Positions 41,440-48,762 of a stretch of 64,000 nt of DNA are shown in pieces. Source of the DNA: Micromonospora aurantiaca ATCC 27029 (GTDB lineage Bacteria > Actinomycetota > Actinomycetes > Mycobacteriales > Micromonosporaceae); contig NC_014391.1 of assembly GCF_000145235.1 (NCBI RefSeq), forward strand, positions 3,728,001 through 3,792,000, read 5' to 3'. Both the position numbers and the translations under genes were made by a program. A model generated the notes under the pieces. That model searched no databases, was not told where the DNA came from, and saw only the letters and a program-made list of their open reading frames with translations. Numbering within the stretch: position 1 is the stretch's first letter; the number at the start of each line of letters is the position of its first letter.

Positions 41440-43332
41440 CTACAGGCCGCGGGCGAGACGGTCGGCGAGGATCCGGGTGAACCGGGCCGGGTCGGCCAGC
41501 TCGCCGCCCTCGGCCAGCAGCGCCATGCCGTACAGCAGCTCGGCGGTCTCGGTCAGCGCGGCCGTGTCGCCGCCCTCCCCGTGCGCCTTGCGCAGCCCGG
41601 TGACCAGCGGGTGGGCCGGGTTCAGCTCCAGGATCCGCTTGACCCGGGGCACCTCCTGGCCCATCGCCCGGTACATCTTCTCCAGCGTCGGCGTCATGTC
41701 GTGCGCGTCGCCCACCACGCAGGCCGGTGAGGTGGTCAGCCGGGTGGACAGGCGCACCTCCTTCACGCTGTCGGCGAGCGCGCCGCCGAGGAACGTGAGC
41801 AGGTCGGCGTACTCCTGGCGCTCCGCCTCGACCTTCTCCTTCTCCTCCTCGGTCTCCAGGTCCACCTGCCCCTTGGCGACCGAGCGCAGCGTCTTCCCGT
41901 CGTACGCGCCGACGCGCTCGACCCACACCTCGTCCACCGGGTCGGTGAGGATCAGCACCTCGTAGCCCTTGGCGCGGAACGCCTCCAGGTGCGGCGAGTT
42001 CTCGATGGTGGCCCGGTTCTCGCCGGTGGCGTAGTAGATCTCGGTCTGGCCGTCCTTCATCCGCTCCACGTAGTCGCGCAGCGTGGTCGGCTCGGCCGGG
42101 TCGTGGGTGCTGGCGGTGCGAACCAGTTCCAGCAGCGTCTCGGTGTTGTCCGGGTCCTCCAGCAGACCCTCCTTGACCACCGCGCCGAACTCGGTCCAGA
42201 ACGTGCGGTACGACTCGGCGGACATGTCCTTGAGCGTGGCGAGCACCTTCTTGACCAGCCGGCGGCGCACCGCGCGGATCTGCCGGTCCTGCTGGAGGAT
42301 CTCCCGGGAGATGTTCAGCGACAGGTCGTGCGCGTCCACGACGCCCTTGACGAAGCGCAGGTAGTTGGGCATCAGCGCGTCGCAGTCGTCCATGATGAAC
42401 ACGCGCTTGACGTAGAGCTGCACACCCCGGCGGCCCTGCGGGGAGAACAGGTCGAGCGGGGCGTGCGACGGCAGGAACAGCAGCGCCTCGTACTCGAAGG
42501 TGCCCTCGCCGCGCATGTGGATCGTCTCGAGCGGGTCGGCCCAGTCGTGCGCGACGTGCCGGTAGAACTCCTTGTACTCGGCCTCGTCGACCTCGTCCCG
42601 CGAGCGCGCCCAGAGCGCCTTCATCGAGTTGAGCGTCTGCTCCTCGCGGGTGGTGGCGCCGTCCTCGCCGGGCTTGTCGACAGTCATCCGGATCGGCCAC
42701 GAGATGAAGTCGGAGTAGCGCTTGACGATCTCGCGGATCGTCCACTCGGCGGTGTAGTCGTGCAGGTTGTCGTCGGTGTCGACCGGCTTGAGGTGCAGCG
42801 TGACCGAGGTGCCCTGGGGCGCGTCCTCGACCTCCTCGATCGAGTAGGTGCCCTCGCCCGCGGACTCCCAGCGGGTGCCGCCGGACTGCCCGGCGCGGCG
42901 GGTCAGCAGCGTCACCCTGTCGGCGACCATGAAGGTCGCGTAGAAGCCGACGCCGAACTGGCCGATCAGCTCCTGGGACGCGGCGGCGTCGGCGGACTCG
43001 CGCAGCTTGCGCAGCAGCTCGGCGGTGCCGGACTTCGCGATCGTGCCGATCAGGCCGACCACCTCGTCGCGGTTCATGCCGATGCCGTTGTCCCGCACGG
43101 TGAGCGTACGGGCGTCCTTGTCGACCTCGATCTCGATGTGCAGGTCGGAGGTGTCCGCCGACAGTTCCTTGTCGACGAGCGACTCCAGCCGCAGCTTGTC
43201 CAGCGCGTCGGACGCGTTCGAGATCAGTTCGCGCAGGAAGACGTCCTTGTTCGAGTAGATCGAGTGCACCATCAGCTGCAACAGCTGACGAGCCTCGGCC
43301 TGGAACTCCAACGTCTCGACGCGGTTGCTCAC
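41440..43332 (-). CDS. htpG: Molecular chaperone HtpG (Hsp90)
   Basis: A 630-residue Hsp90. The N-terminal GHKL ATPase has FLRELISNASDALDKLR (catalytic Glu and the ATP-binding Asn), DNGIGM and GQFGVGFYATFMVAD. The middle domain has VKRYSDFISWPI and the KRVFIMDDCDALMPNYLRFVKGVVDAHDL stretch with the catalytic-loop Arg nearby (ISREILQQ). The C-terminal dimerisation domain is present in full, so length is normal for bacteria (about 620-640). It helps fold and stabilise client proteins in an ATP cycle. The GTG at 43332 follows GGGAG at 5 nt. It is divergent from the GntR-family gene. Confidence 0.97.
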   Translation of the reverse strand: MSNRVETLEFQAEARQLLQLMVHSIYSNKDVFLRELISNASDALDKLRLESLVDKELSADTSDLHIEIEVDKDARTLTVRDNGIGMNRDEVVGLIGTIAKSGTAELLRKLRESADAAASQELIGQFGVGFYATFMVADRVTLLTRRAGQSGGTRWESAGEGTYSIEEVEDAPQGTSVTLHLKPVDTDDNLHDYTAEWTIREIVKRYSDFISWPIRMTVDKPGEDGATTREEQTLNSMKALWARSRDEVDEAEYKEFYRHVAHDWADPLETIHMRGEGTFEYEALLFLPSHAPLDLFSPQGRRGVQLYVKRVFIMDDCDALMPNYLRFVKGVVDAHDLSLNISREILQQDRQIRAVRRRLVKKVLATLKDMSAESYRTFWTEFGAVVKEGLLEDPDNTETLLELVRTASTHDPAEPTTLRDYVERMKDGQTEIYYATGENRATIENSPHLEAFRAKGYEVLILTDPVDEVWVERVGAYDGKTLRSVAKGQVDLETEEEKEKVEAERQEYADLLTFLGGALADSVKEVRLSTRLTTSPACVVGDAHDMTPTLEKMYRAMGQEVPRVKRILELNPAHPLVTGLRKAHGEGGDTAALTETAELLYGMALLAEGGELADPARFTRILADRLARGL

Positions 43333-43418
43333 ACCGACTCCCTCTCCTCTGGCGGGCCTACGGCGGAAAGGATACGAGGGGTGACGGCTGCGGCACGCAC
43401 CGGCCGCCCCCGAAATCC

Positions 43419-43438
43419 ACTGGTACAACCAGTTGACG
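43419..43438 (+). promoter_or_regulatory. FadR/VanR-type operator overlapping the gntR -35
   Basis: ACTGGT-ACA-ACCAGT (43419-43433) is a perfect 15-bp dyad of the TGGT-N3-ACCA type used by FadR-subfamily regulators. TTGACG (43433-43438), a likely -35, overlaps its last base, so binding would block the promoter. The -10 is not clear. Confidence 0.75.
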
Positions 43439-43469
43439 GGTTGATGTGTTCGGGGCCACACTTCTGCGC

Positions 43470-44198
43470 ATGACCTTCGATCCCGCGCCTCGTGTCTCGG
43501 TCTCCGACCACGTCTTCGGGCGGCTGCGCGACGCGATCGTGTCCGGCCGGTACGCACCGGACGAGACGCTGCCCGGCGAGCGGGAGCTGGCCGGCGCGTT
43601 CGAGGTCAACCGGCACGCGGTCCGGGAGGCGCTGCGCCGCCTGCAACAGCTCGGCCTGGTCCGGGTCAGCCAGGGCGGCGCGACCCGGGTACTGGACTGG
43701 CGGGTCCACGCCGGGCTGGACCTGGCGCTGTCCCTGGCCCGCTCCACTGACGTACTCCCGGTCGAGACGCTGGTGCGCGACATGCTGGAGATGCGGGCCT
43801 GCGTCGGGATCGACGCGGCCCGGCTCTGCGCCGAGCGCGCGGACGCGGCGGTCGTCGCCGCCCTGGTCCGGGCCGCCGAGGAGTACGGCGACCTGGCCCC
43901 CGACCTGGACCTGATGAACGAGGCGAACATCGCCATCTGGCGGCTGGTCGTGCGCGGCAGCGGTAACACCGCCTACCAGCTCGCGTTCAACAGCCTGGTG
44001 GCCGGCACGTTCGCGGTCGGCGACGTCCCCCCGGACGCCCGCGCGGCCGAACTGCTGGACGTGGCCGGGCACCGCCGTCTCGCCGCGTCGGTCGCCTCCG
44101 GTCAGGGCGCGGCGGCGGCCCGGCACGCCCGGGCGCTGCTGACCGCGCCGGTCACCACCCCCACCACCCCCACACCCGGAAGGAAAGCGCGCGCATGA
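43470..44198 (+). CDS. GntR-family regulator, FadR/VanR subfamily
   Basis: A 242-residue regulator. The winged HTH (about 10-75) has VFGRLRDAIVSGRYAPDETLPGERELAGAFEVNRHAVREALRRLQQLGLV, the classic GntR form. The all-helical C-terminal FCD domain has DMLEMRACVGIDAARLCAERA and the metal- or ligand-binding region EANIAIWRLVVRGSGN. The ATG at 43470 is more likely than the GTG at 43446. A perfect FadR-type dyad sits on its promoter, so it probably represses its own operon. The start of the next gene overlaps its stop (ATGA), so the lipid genes are co-regulated. The ligand may be an acyl-CoA or an ether lipid. Confidence 0.9.
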   Translation: MTFDPAPRVSVSDHVFGRLRDAIVSGRYAPDETLPGERELAGAFEVNRHAVREALRRLQQLGLVRVSQGGATRVLDWRVHAGLDLALSLARSTDVLPVETLVRDMLEMRACVGIDAARLCAERADAAVVAALVRAAEEYGDLAPDLDLMNEANIAIWRLVVRGSGNTAYQLAFNSLVAGTFAVGDVPPDARAAELLDVAGHRRLAASVASGQGAAAARHARALLTAPVTTPTTPTPGRKARA

Positions 44199-45022
44199 TC
44201 CCCGCCGTGCTGTACGCCGTCCCGGCGTTCCTGCTCCTGATCGTCATCGAAGCGGTCTCCTACCGCTTCCTGCCCGACGACGACGAACGCGGCTACGAGC
44301 TGCGCGACACCACCACCAGCCTGTCGATGGGGCTGGGCAGCCAGATCATCGGCTTCCCGTGGAAGCTGCTCACAGTCGGCCTGTTCGCGGCGCTGTGGAC
44401 CGTGGCGCCGGTGCACCTGTCGCCCGGCGACTGGTGGACCTGGGTGATCCTGTTCTTCGCCGACGACCTGGCCTACTACTGGTTCCACCGCTCGCACCAC
44501 GAGGTACGCGTGCTCTGGGCCAGCCACGTCGTGCACCACTCCAGCGTCTACTACAACTTCTCCACCGCGTTGCGGCAGAGCTGGACGCCGATGACCTCGC
44601 TGCCGTTCTGGCTGCCGCTGGCGCTGCTCGGCATCCCGCCGTGGATGATCTTCCTCCAGCAGTCGGTCAGCCTGCTGTACCAGTTCTTCCTGCACACCGA
44701 GCGGATCAACGTGCTGCCCCGGCCGATCGAGTGGATCTTCAACACGCCGTCGCACCACCGGGTGCACCACGGCTCGAACATCGAGTACCTGGACCGCAAC
44801 TACGGCGGCATCCTGATCGTCTGGGACCGGCTGTTCGGCAGCTTCGAGCCGGAGCGGGCCACCGCGCGCTACGGGCTCACCAAGAACATCGGCACCTACA
44901 ACCCGCTGCGGGTGGCCACCCACGAGTTCGCCGCGATCTGGTCCGACGTACGCCGGGCCGACTCCTGGCGACACCGCCTCGGTTACCTGTTCGGCCGTCC
45001 CGGCTGGCAGCCGGCCCGATGA
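44195..45022 (+). CDS. Fatty acid hydroxylase/sterol desaturase superfamily protein, alkylglycerol-monooxygenase-like
   Basis: A 275-residue integral membrane di-iron oxygenase. Three His clusters provide the iron ligands: HRSHH in WFHRSHHEVRVLWASH, HHSS in VVHHSS, and HHRVHH in TPSHHRVHHG; there are four or five hydrophobic helices. The superfamily covers sterol desaturases, carotene hydroxylases and alkylglycerol monooxygenase (TMEM195). The neighbour downstream is a TMEM86-type lysoplasmalogenase, and the pair suggests ether-lipid cleavage. The ATG overlaps the gntR stop and its own stop overlaps the next ATG, so the three are one translationally coupled operon. Confidence 0.87.
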   Translation: MIPAVLYAVPAFLLLIVIEAVSYRFLPDDDERGYELRDTTTSLSMGLGSQIIGFPWKLLTVGLFAALWTVAPVHLSPGDWWTWVILFFADDLAYYWFHRSHHEVRVLWASHVVHHSSVYYNFSTALRQSWTPMTSLPFWLPLALLGIPPWMIFLQQSVSLLYQFFLHTERINVLPRPIEWIFNTPSHHRVHHGSNIEYLDRNYGGILIVWDRLFGSFEPERATARYGLTKNIGTYNPLRVATHEFAAIWSDVRRADSWRHRLGYLFGRPGWQPAR

Positions 45023-45693
45023 GGCGCTCCTGGCTGCTGCCCCTGTTCGGGCTGGTCGCGGCCGTCGAACTGGTCGGGGTCGCGCTCGACTCGACCGCGC
45101 TCCAGTGGCTGGCCAAGCCGCTGCTCGCGCCGGTGCTGCTGGCGTACCTCTGGGCACACCGCCACCGCGTCGACGCGGTGGCGGTCGGCCTGGTCGCCGC
45201 CACCGCGGGCGACGTCGCCCTGCTCCTGCCGGGAGACACCGCGTTCCTGGCCGGCATGGGCTTCTTCCTGGTCACCCAGATCGCGTTCATCAGCGCCTTC
45301 GTCCGGTACCGGCGTGCCCGGGGCGTGGCGTGGGCCGGTTACCTGCTCGCCTGGGCCGGCGCGAAGGCACTGCTCTGGGGCATGCTCGGGCCGCTGCGGC
45401 TGCCGGTGCTCGGCTACAGCCTGGCGCTGTGCCTGATGGCCGCCGCCGCGACCGGGGTGTCCGCGCGGGTCGCCGCGGGCGGGGCGCTCTTCCTCGTCTC
45501 CGACCTGCTCATCGGCGTGGGCGCGGCCGGTGTGGACCTGCCCGGGCGGGGCCTGCTGGTGATGACCACCTACTGCGCCGCGCTGCTGCTCATCACCACC
45601 GGCTGGGTGGCCGCGGCGCGCCGGGCGACCGGCCCGCAGCCGCCCCCGGCGGGTACTCTGCTCGCGTGGCCAGGGAGAACGGGCGCAAGCTGA
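45019..45693 (+). CDS. Lysoplasmalogenase (YhhN/TMEM86 family)
   Basis: A 224-residue, eight-helix membrane protein of the YhhN family. Conserved pieces include WLAKPLLAPVLLAYL near helix two, GLVAATAGDVALLLPGDTAFLAGMGFFLVTQIAFISAF with the active-site Asp residues, and GALLFLVSDLLIGVG-type sequence (GGALFLVSDLLIGV). Members hydrolyse the vinyl-ether bond of lysoplasmalogen to give an aldehyde and glycerophospho-base. The ATG overlaps the upstream stop. The last 28 bp also encode the start of smpB in another frame, so the two genes overlap. Confidence 0.87.
   Translation: MRRSWLLPLFGLVAAVELVGVALDSTALQWLAKPLLAPVLLAYLWAHRHRVDAVAVGLVAATAGDVALLLPGDTAFLAGMGFFLVTQIAFISAFVRYRRARGVAWAGYLLAWAGAKALLWGMLGPLRLPVLGYSLALCLMAAAATGVSARVAAGGALFLVSDLLIGVGAAGVDLPGRGLLVMTTYCAALLLITTGWVAAARRATGPQPPPAGTLLAWPGRTGAS
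45654..45659 (+). promoter_or_regulatory. -10 hexamer of leaderless smpB transcript
   Basis: TACTCT lies 6 nt before the smpB GTG and inside the end of the lysoplasmalogenase gene. smpB therefore has its own promoter as well as possible read-through from the lipid operon. Confidence 0.5.
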
Positions 45694-46157
45694 TCGCCTC
45701 GAACAAGAAGGCGCGGCACGACTACGACATCCTCAAGACGTACGAGGCGGGCATCGTGCTGGCCGGCACCGAGGTCAAGTCGCTGCGCGAGGGGCGGGTG
45801 TCGCTGGTCGACGCGTTCGCCCAGGAGCGCGACGGCGAGATCATGCTGTACGGCCTGCACATCGCCGAGTACGGCTTCGGCACCTGGACCAACCACGCGC
45901 CCCGGCGCACCCGCAAGCTGCTGCTGCACCGGGTGGAGATCGCCCGGATCCTGGAGAAGCTGCGCGACGGCGGCATCACGCTGGTGCCGCTGTCGATGTA
46001 CTTCGCCGACGGCTGGGCCAAGGTGGAGCTGGGCCTGGCCCGGGGCCGCCGGTCGTACGACAAGCGCCAGGCGCTGGCCGAGCGGGACGCCAAACGCGAG
46101 ATCGCCCGGGAGATGGGCCGCCGGCTCAAGGGCCGGACGGCGGCGCGGCGGGGCTGA
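45666..46157 (+). CDS. smpB: SsrA-binding protein SmpB
   Basis: A 163-residue SmpB, partner of tmRNA in trans-translation, which frees stalled ribosomes and tags nascent chains. IASNKKARHDYDILKTYEAGIVLAGTEVKSLREG and the EIMLYGLHIAEY region are the OB-fold core with the tmRNA contacts; the basic tail KRQALAERDAKREIAREMGRRLKG is the decoding-site mimic. The GTG is the start because family N-termini begin just before GRKLIASNKKA. No tmRNA gene (ssrA) is visible nearby. Confidence 0.97.
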   Translation: MARENGRKLIASNKKARHDYDILKTYEAGIVLAGTEVKSLREGRVSLVDAFAQERDGEIMLYGLHIAEYGFGTWTNHAPRRTRKLLLHRVEIARILEKLRDGGITLVPLSMYFADGWAKVELGLARGRRSYDKRQALAERDAKREIAREMGRRLKGRTAARRG

Positions 46158-46199
46158 GCGGGCCGTTTTCTGTCCCAGGGCGGTGGCACGCTGAGGCGC

Positions 46200-46748
46200 A
46201 TGACCGATCTGACCTGGAACCCGCTGCTCCGCGAGCAGCTCACCTGGCACTGGACCTACCAGTTGCGCGACCGCCTCGCCGGGCTCACCGACGCCGAATA
46301 CCTCTGGGAGCCGGTCCCCGGCTGCTGGAGCGTGCGCCCGCGCGGCGACGACGGCATTCCGGCGATCGACTTCGCGATGCCGCAGCCGGACCCGCCGCCG
46401 TTCACCACCATCGCCTGGCGGCTGGCCCACGTCATCGTGGGCGTGCTGGCCATGCGCAACGCGTCGCACTTCGGCCGCGCACCCACCGACTACGCCTCGT
46501 TCCCCTACTCCCCGACCGCGGCCGGCGCGCTGGCCCAGCTCGACGAGGAGTACGCCGCCTGGACGGCAGGGGTCGAGGCGCTCGGCGAGGACGGCCTGGC
46601 CCGCCCCTGCGGCCCGGCTGAGGGGCCGTTCGCCGACGTCCCGATGGCCACGCTCGTGCTGCACATCAACCGGGAGGTGATCCACCACCTGTCCGAGGTG
46701 TGCCTGCTGCGCGACCTGTACCGCCACACACCGGAAGCAGCACGATGA
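46200..46748 (+). CDS. DinB-family protein
   Basis: A 182-residue DinB four-helix-bundle protein, related to mycothiol-dependent maleylpyruvate isomerase and bacillithiol transferases. The metal-ligand histidines are in QLTWHWTY, AWRLAHVIVGVL and HINREVIHHLSEV. Such proteins often transfer a low-molecular-weight thiol; mycothiol would be the partner in an actinomycete. Substrate unknown. The arsR-type operator begins 2 bp after its stop. Confidence 0.82.
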   Translation: MTDLTWNPLLREQLTWHWTYQLRDRLAGLTDAEYLWEPVPGCWSVRPRGDDGIPAIDFAMPQPDPPPFTTIAWRLAHVIVGVLAMRNASHFGRAPTDYASFPYSPTAAGALAQLDEEYAAWTAGVEALGEDGLARPCGPAEGPFADVPMATLVLHINREVIHHLSEVCLLRDLYRHTPEAAR

Positions 46749-46749
46749 A

Positions 46750-46765
46750 TACAAGACTCCTTGTA
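46750..46765. promoter_or_regulatory. ArsR-type operator upstream of arsR-mfs operon
   Basis: TACAAG-ACTC-CTTGTA is a perfect 6+6-bp dyad, and a further half-site CCTTGT follows at about 46772. The TAGCCT -10 of the regulator lies 18 bp downstream. The position fits autorepression. Confidence 0.6.
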
Positions 46766-46783
46766 CATCATTCCTTGTCGGTC

Positions 46784-46789
46784 TAGCCT
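46784..46789 (+). promoter_or_regulatory. -10 hexamer of leaderless arsR-mfs transcript
   Basis: TAGCCT lies 6 nt before the ATG at 46796. Confidence 0.5.
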
Positions 46790-46795
46790 GGCGGC

Positions 46796-47371
46796 ATGAC
46801 TGACGGAACCGGCAACCGGCGGGTGAGCGACCCGCGAGCCATGCGGGCGCTGGCCCACCCCACCCGGCTGCGGCTGCTCGGCGAGCTGCGCCTGCGCGGC
46901 CCGCAGACGGTCGGCATGCTGAGCGAACGGACCGGCGAGGCGGTCGGGTCGGTCAGCTACCACGTCGGCAAGCTGGCCGAGCACGGCTTCGTGGCCGAGG
47001 CGCCCGAGCTGGCCCGGGACCGGCGCGAACGGTGGTGGCGAGCCGCGCACGCCACCACCGACTGGGATCCGCTCGAACTCCTCGACGACCCGGAGCGCCG
47101 GCTCGCCGGCAACATGCTGCGCCAGGCCGCCATGCAGCGCTATGTGGACCGCTACCAGGCATACCTGGAGTCGGAGGCGAGCCTCGACCCCGCGTGGGTC
47201 CGCGGCACCACCAGCAGCGACATGGTGCTGCGCCTGACACCTGACGAACTGGTCGAGCTGCGCGACGAGTTGTCCGCGCTGGGCCGGCGCTGGCAGGAGC
47301 GCGGCGCACCCGGCCGGCCCGGCGCCGAGATGGTCACGCTGATCTGGCAGGCGTATCGGGGGCCGCAGTGA
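46796..47371 (+). CDS. ArsR-type winged-helix regulator
   Basis: A 191-residue regulator with an HTH_20/ArsR-like N-terminal domain: ALAHPTRLRLLGELRLRGPQTVGMLSERTGEAVGSVSYHVGKLAEHGFV. No metal-binding Cys motif is seen, so it is not a classic metal sensor. A helical C-terminal extension (about 80-190) with RRLAGNMLRQAAMQRYVDRYQAYLES may bind a ligand or mediate dimerisation. The MFS gene starts inside its stop (GTGA), so it probably represses its own operon and the exporter until an inducer, perhaps a drug, binds. Confidence 0.87.
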   Translation: MTDGTGNRRVSDPRAMRALAHPTRLRLLGELRLRGPQTVGMLSERTGEAVGSVSYHVGKLAEHGFVAEAPELARDRRERWWRAAHATTDWDPLELLDDPERRLAGNMLRQAAMQRYVDRYQAYLESEASLDPAWVRGTTSSDMVLRLTPDELVELRDELSALGRRWQERGAPGRPGAEMVTLIWQAYRGPQ

Positions 47372-48648
47372 CCCGCGACCGCCGGCCCCTGGCCGGACTG
47401 CTGATCGGGCACGCCGTCTCGCTGACCGGCAACGTGCTCACGCTCATCGCGCTGCCGCTCTACGTGCTGGCTGAGACCGGCTCACCGGCCGCCACCGGGC
47501 TGGCCGGGGCGTTCGCCACCGCGCCCGTGGTGCTCGGCGGCGCGTTCGGCGGCGTGCTCGTCGACCGGATCGGCTACCGGCGCTCCAGCGTGCTCGCCGA
47601 CGTGGTCTCCGGCGTGACGATCGCCGCCGTACCCCTGTTGCACGCCACAGTCGGCCTGCCGTTCCCGGCGCTGCTGGCCCTGGTCTTCGTCAGCGGCCTG
47701 CTCGACACGCCGGGGCAGACCGCGCGCACCGCGTTGCTGCCGGAGGCCGCCGCGGCGGCAGGGGTGCCGATCGAGCGGGCGGCCGGGTGGGAGGACGCGA
47801 CCTCGCGCGGCGCCCGGATGATCGGCGCACCCGTGGCCGGCCTGCTGGTCGGTGTGTTCGGTGCGGTGCCGGTGCTGGCGCTCGACGCGGTGACGTTCGC
47901 CGTGTCGGCCCTCGTGGTGACGCTGCTGGTGCCGCGCGGCCTGCGGCCGTCCGACGACGGGAGCGAGCCGGAGACCGGCGGCTACTGGCGGCAGTTCGCC
48001 GCCGGGCTGCGCTTCCTGGTCCGGGAGCCGCTGCTGCGCGCCATGGTCCTGCTGGTGCTGGTGACGAACCTGTTCGACGCGGCGAAGAGCAACGTGCTGC
48101 TGCCGGTGGTCGCCGAACGGGAACTCGGCGGGCCGGCCGCGTTCGGCCTGCTGGTGGGCGTCATGGGCGGCGGCGCGCTGGTCGGCTCGCTGGTGTTCAG
48201 CGCGATCGGGCACCGGCTGCCCCGCCGGGCCACGTTCGTCACCGCGTACGTGCTGTGCGGCGCCCCACCACTGTGGGCGCTCGCCGCCGCGCCGCCGCTG
48301 CCGGTGGTGGCCGTCGTGGTGGCGATGGCCGGGCTGGCCGCCGGCGCGCTCAACCCGCTGATGGGCGCGGTCCAGTTGGAGCGGGTGCCGCCGGCCATGC
48401 GGGCCCGGGTGTACGGCGTGATCGGCGCCGGCGCGTGGGCGGCCATGCCGGCCGGCGCGGTCGGCGCGGGATTCGCCGCGGACCGGTTCGGCCCCACGTC
48501 CACGCTCGTCGTGATGGGCGCCTGCTACCTGCTGGTGGTGCTGACGCCGCTGCTGGGCGGCCCGTGGCGGGACATGCGCCGATCCACTGTGGTACGGCAG
48601 CGGGAGCCCGAGCCGACGTCGGAGCGCCAGCGGGAAGCGCTCTCTTGA
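47368..48648 (+). CDS. MFS transporter, drug-efflux-like
   Basis: A 426-residue major facilitator with about 12 helices. The MFS motif A-like GVLVDRIGYRRSSVLADVV lies in the loop after helix two, and motif C-like GARMIGAPVAGLLVGVFGAVP in helix five. The C-terminal half begins at VREPLLRAMVLLVLVTNLFDAAKSNVLLP. It belongs to the MFS_3/enterobactin- or macrolide-efflux-like group; the substrate is unknown. It is translationally coupled to the ArsR regulator. Its last 10 codons contain the operator and its stop overlaps the -35 of the GH16 gene. Confidence 0.9.
   Translation: MTRDRRPLAGLLIGHAVSLTGNVLTLIALPLYVLAETGSPAATGLAGAFATAPVVLGGAFGGVLVDRIGYRRSSVLADVVSGVTIAAVPLLHATVGLPFPALLALVFVSGLLDTPGQTARTALLPEAAAAAGVPIERAAGWEDATSRGARMIGAPVAGLLVGVFGAVPVLALDAVTFAVSALVVTLLVPRGLRPSDDGSEPETGGYWRQFAAGLRFLVREPLLRAMVLLVLVTNLFDAAKSNVLLPVVAERELGGPAAFGLLVGVMGGGALVGSLVFSAIGHRLPRRATFVTAYVLCGAPPLWALAAAPPLPVVAVVVAMAGLAAGALNPLMGAVQLERVPPAMRARVYGVIGAGAWAAMPAGAVGAGFAADRFGPTSTLVVMGACYLLVVLTPLLGGPWRDMRRSTVVRQREPEPTSERQREALS
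48633..48644. promoter_or_regulatory. Operator of GH16 gene, GGAAGCGCTCTC
   Basis: The site matches the GH81 operator GAGAGCGCTCTC at 10 of 12 positions, with the AGCGCTCTC half identical. It abuts the -35 of the GH16 promoter and lies inside the end of the MFS gene. Confidence 0.7.
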
Positions 48649-48673
48649 CATCGACCGACTTCATTCATACCTT
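48645..48673 (+). promoter_or_regulatory. GH16 laminarinase promoter
   Basis: TTGACA (48645-48650) and TACCTT (48668-48673) are separated by exactly 17 bp, the closest match to consensus in the window. The TGA stop of the MFS gene (48646-48648) lies within the -35. The leader to the GTG at 48763 is about 83 nt and unusually AT-rich, including GGTTTGTTAACC. Confidence 0.75.
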
Positions 48674-48762
48674 CATCGAAGTCTATTTGTATGGTTTGTT
48701 AACCGTTGGGCGGGGCCGGCCGCCGTGACGGTAACGGCCACCACCCCCGCAGGAGGCGCCCC

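Noticed and set aside
45666..46199. tmRNA gene next to smpB
   Set aside because: The sequence after smpB shows neither the tRNA-like ends nor a tag reading frame.
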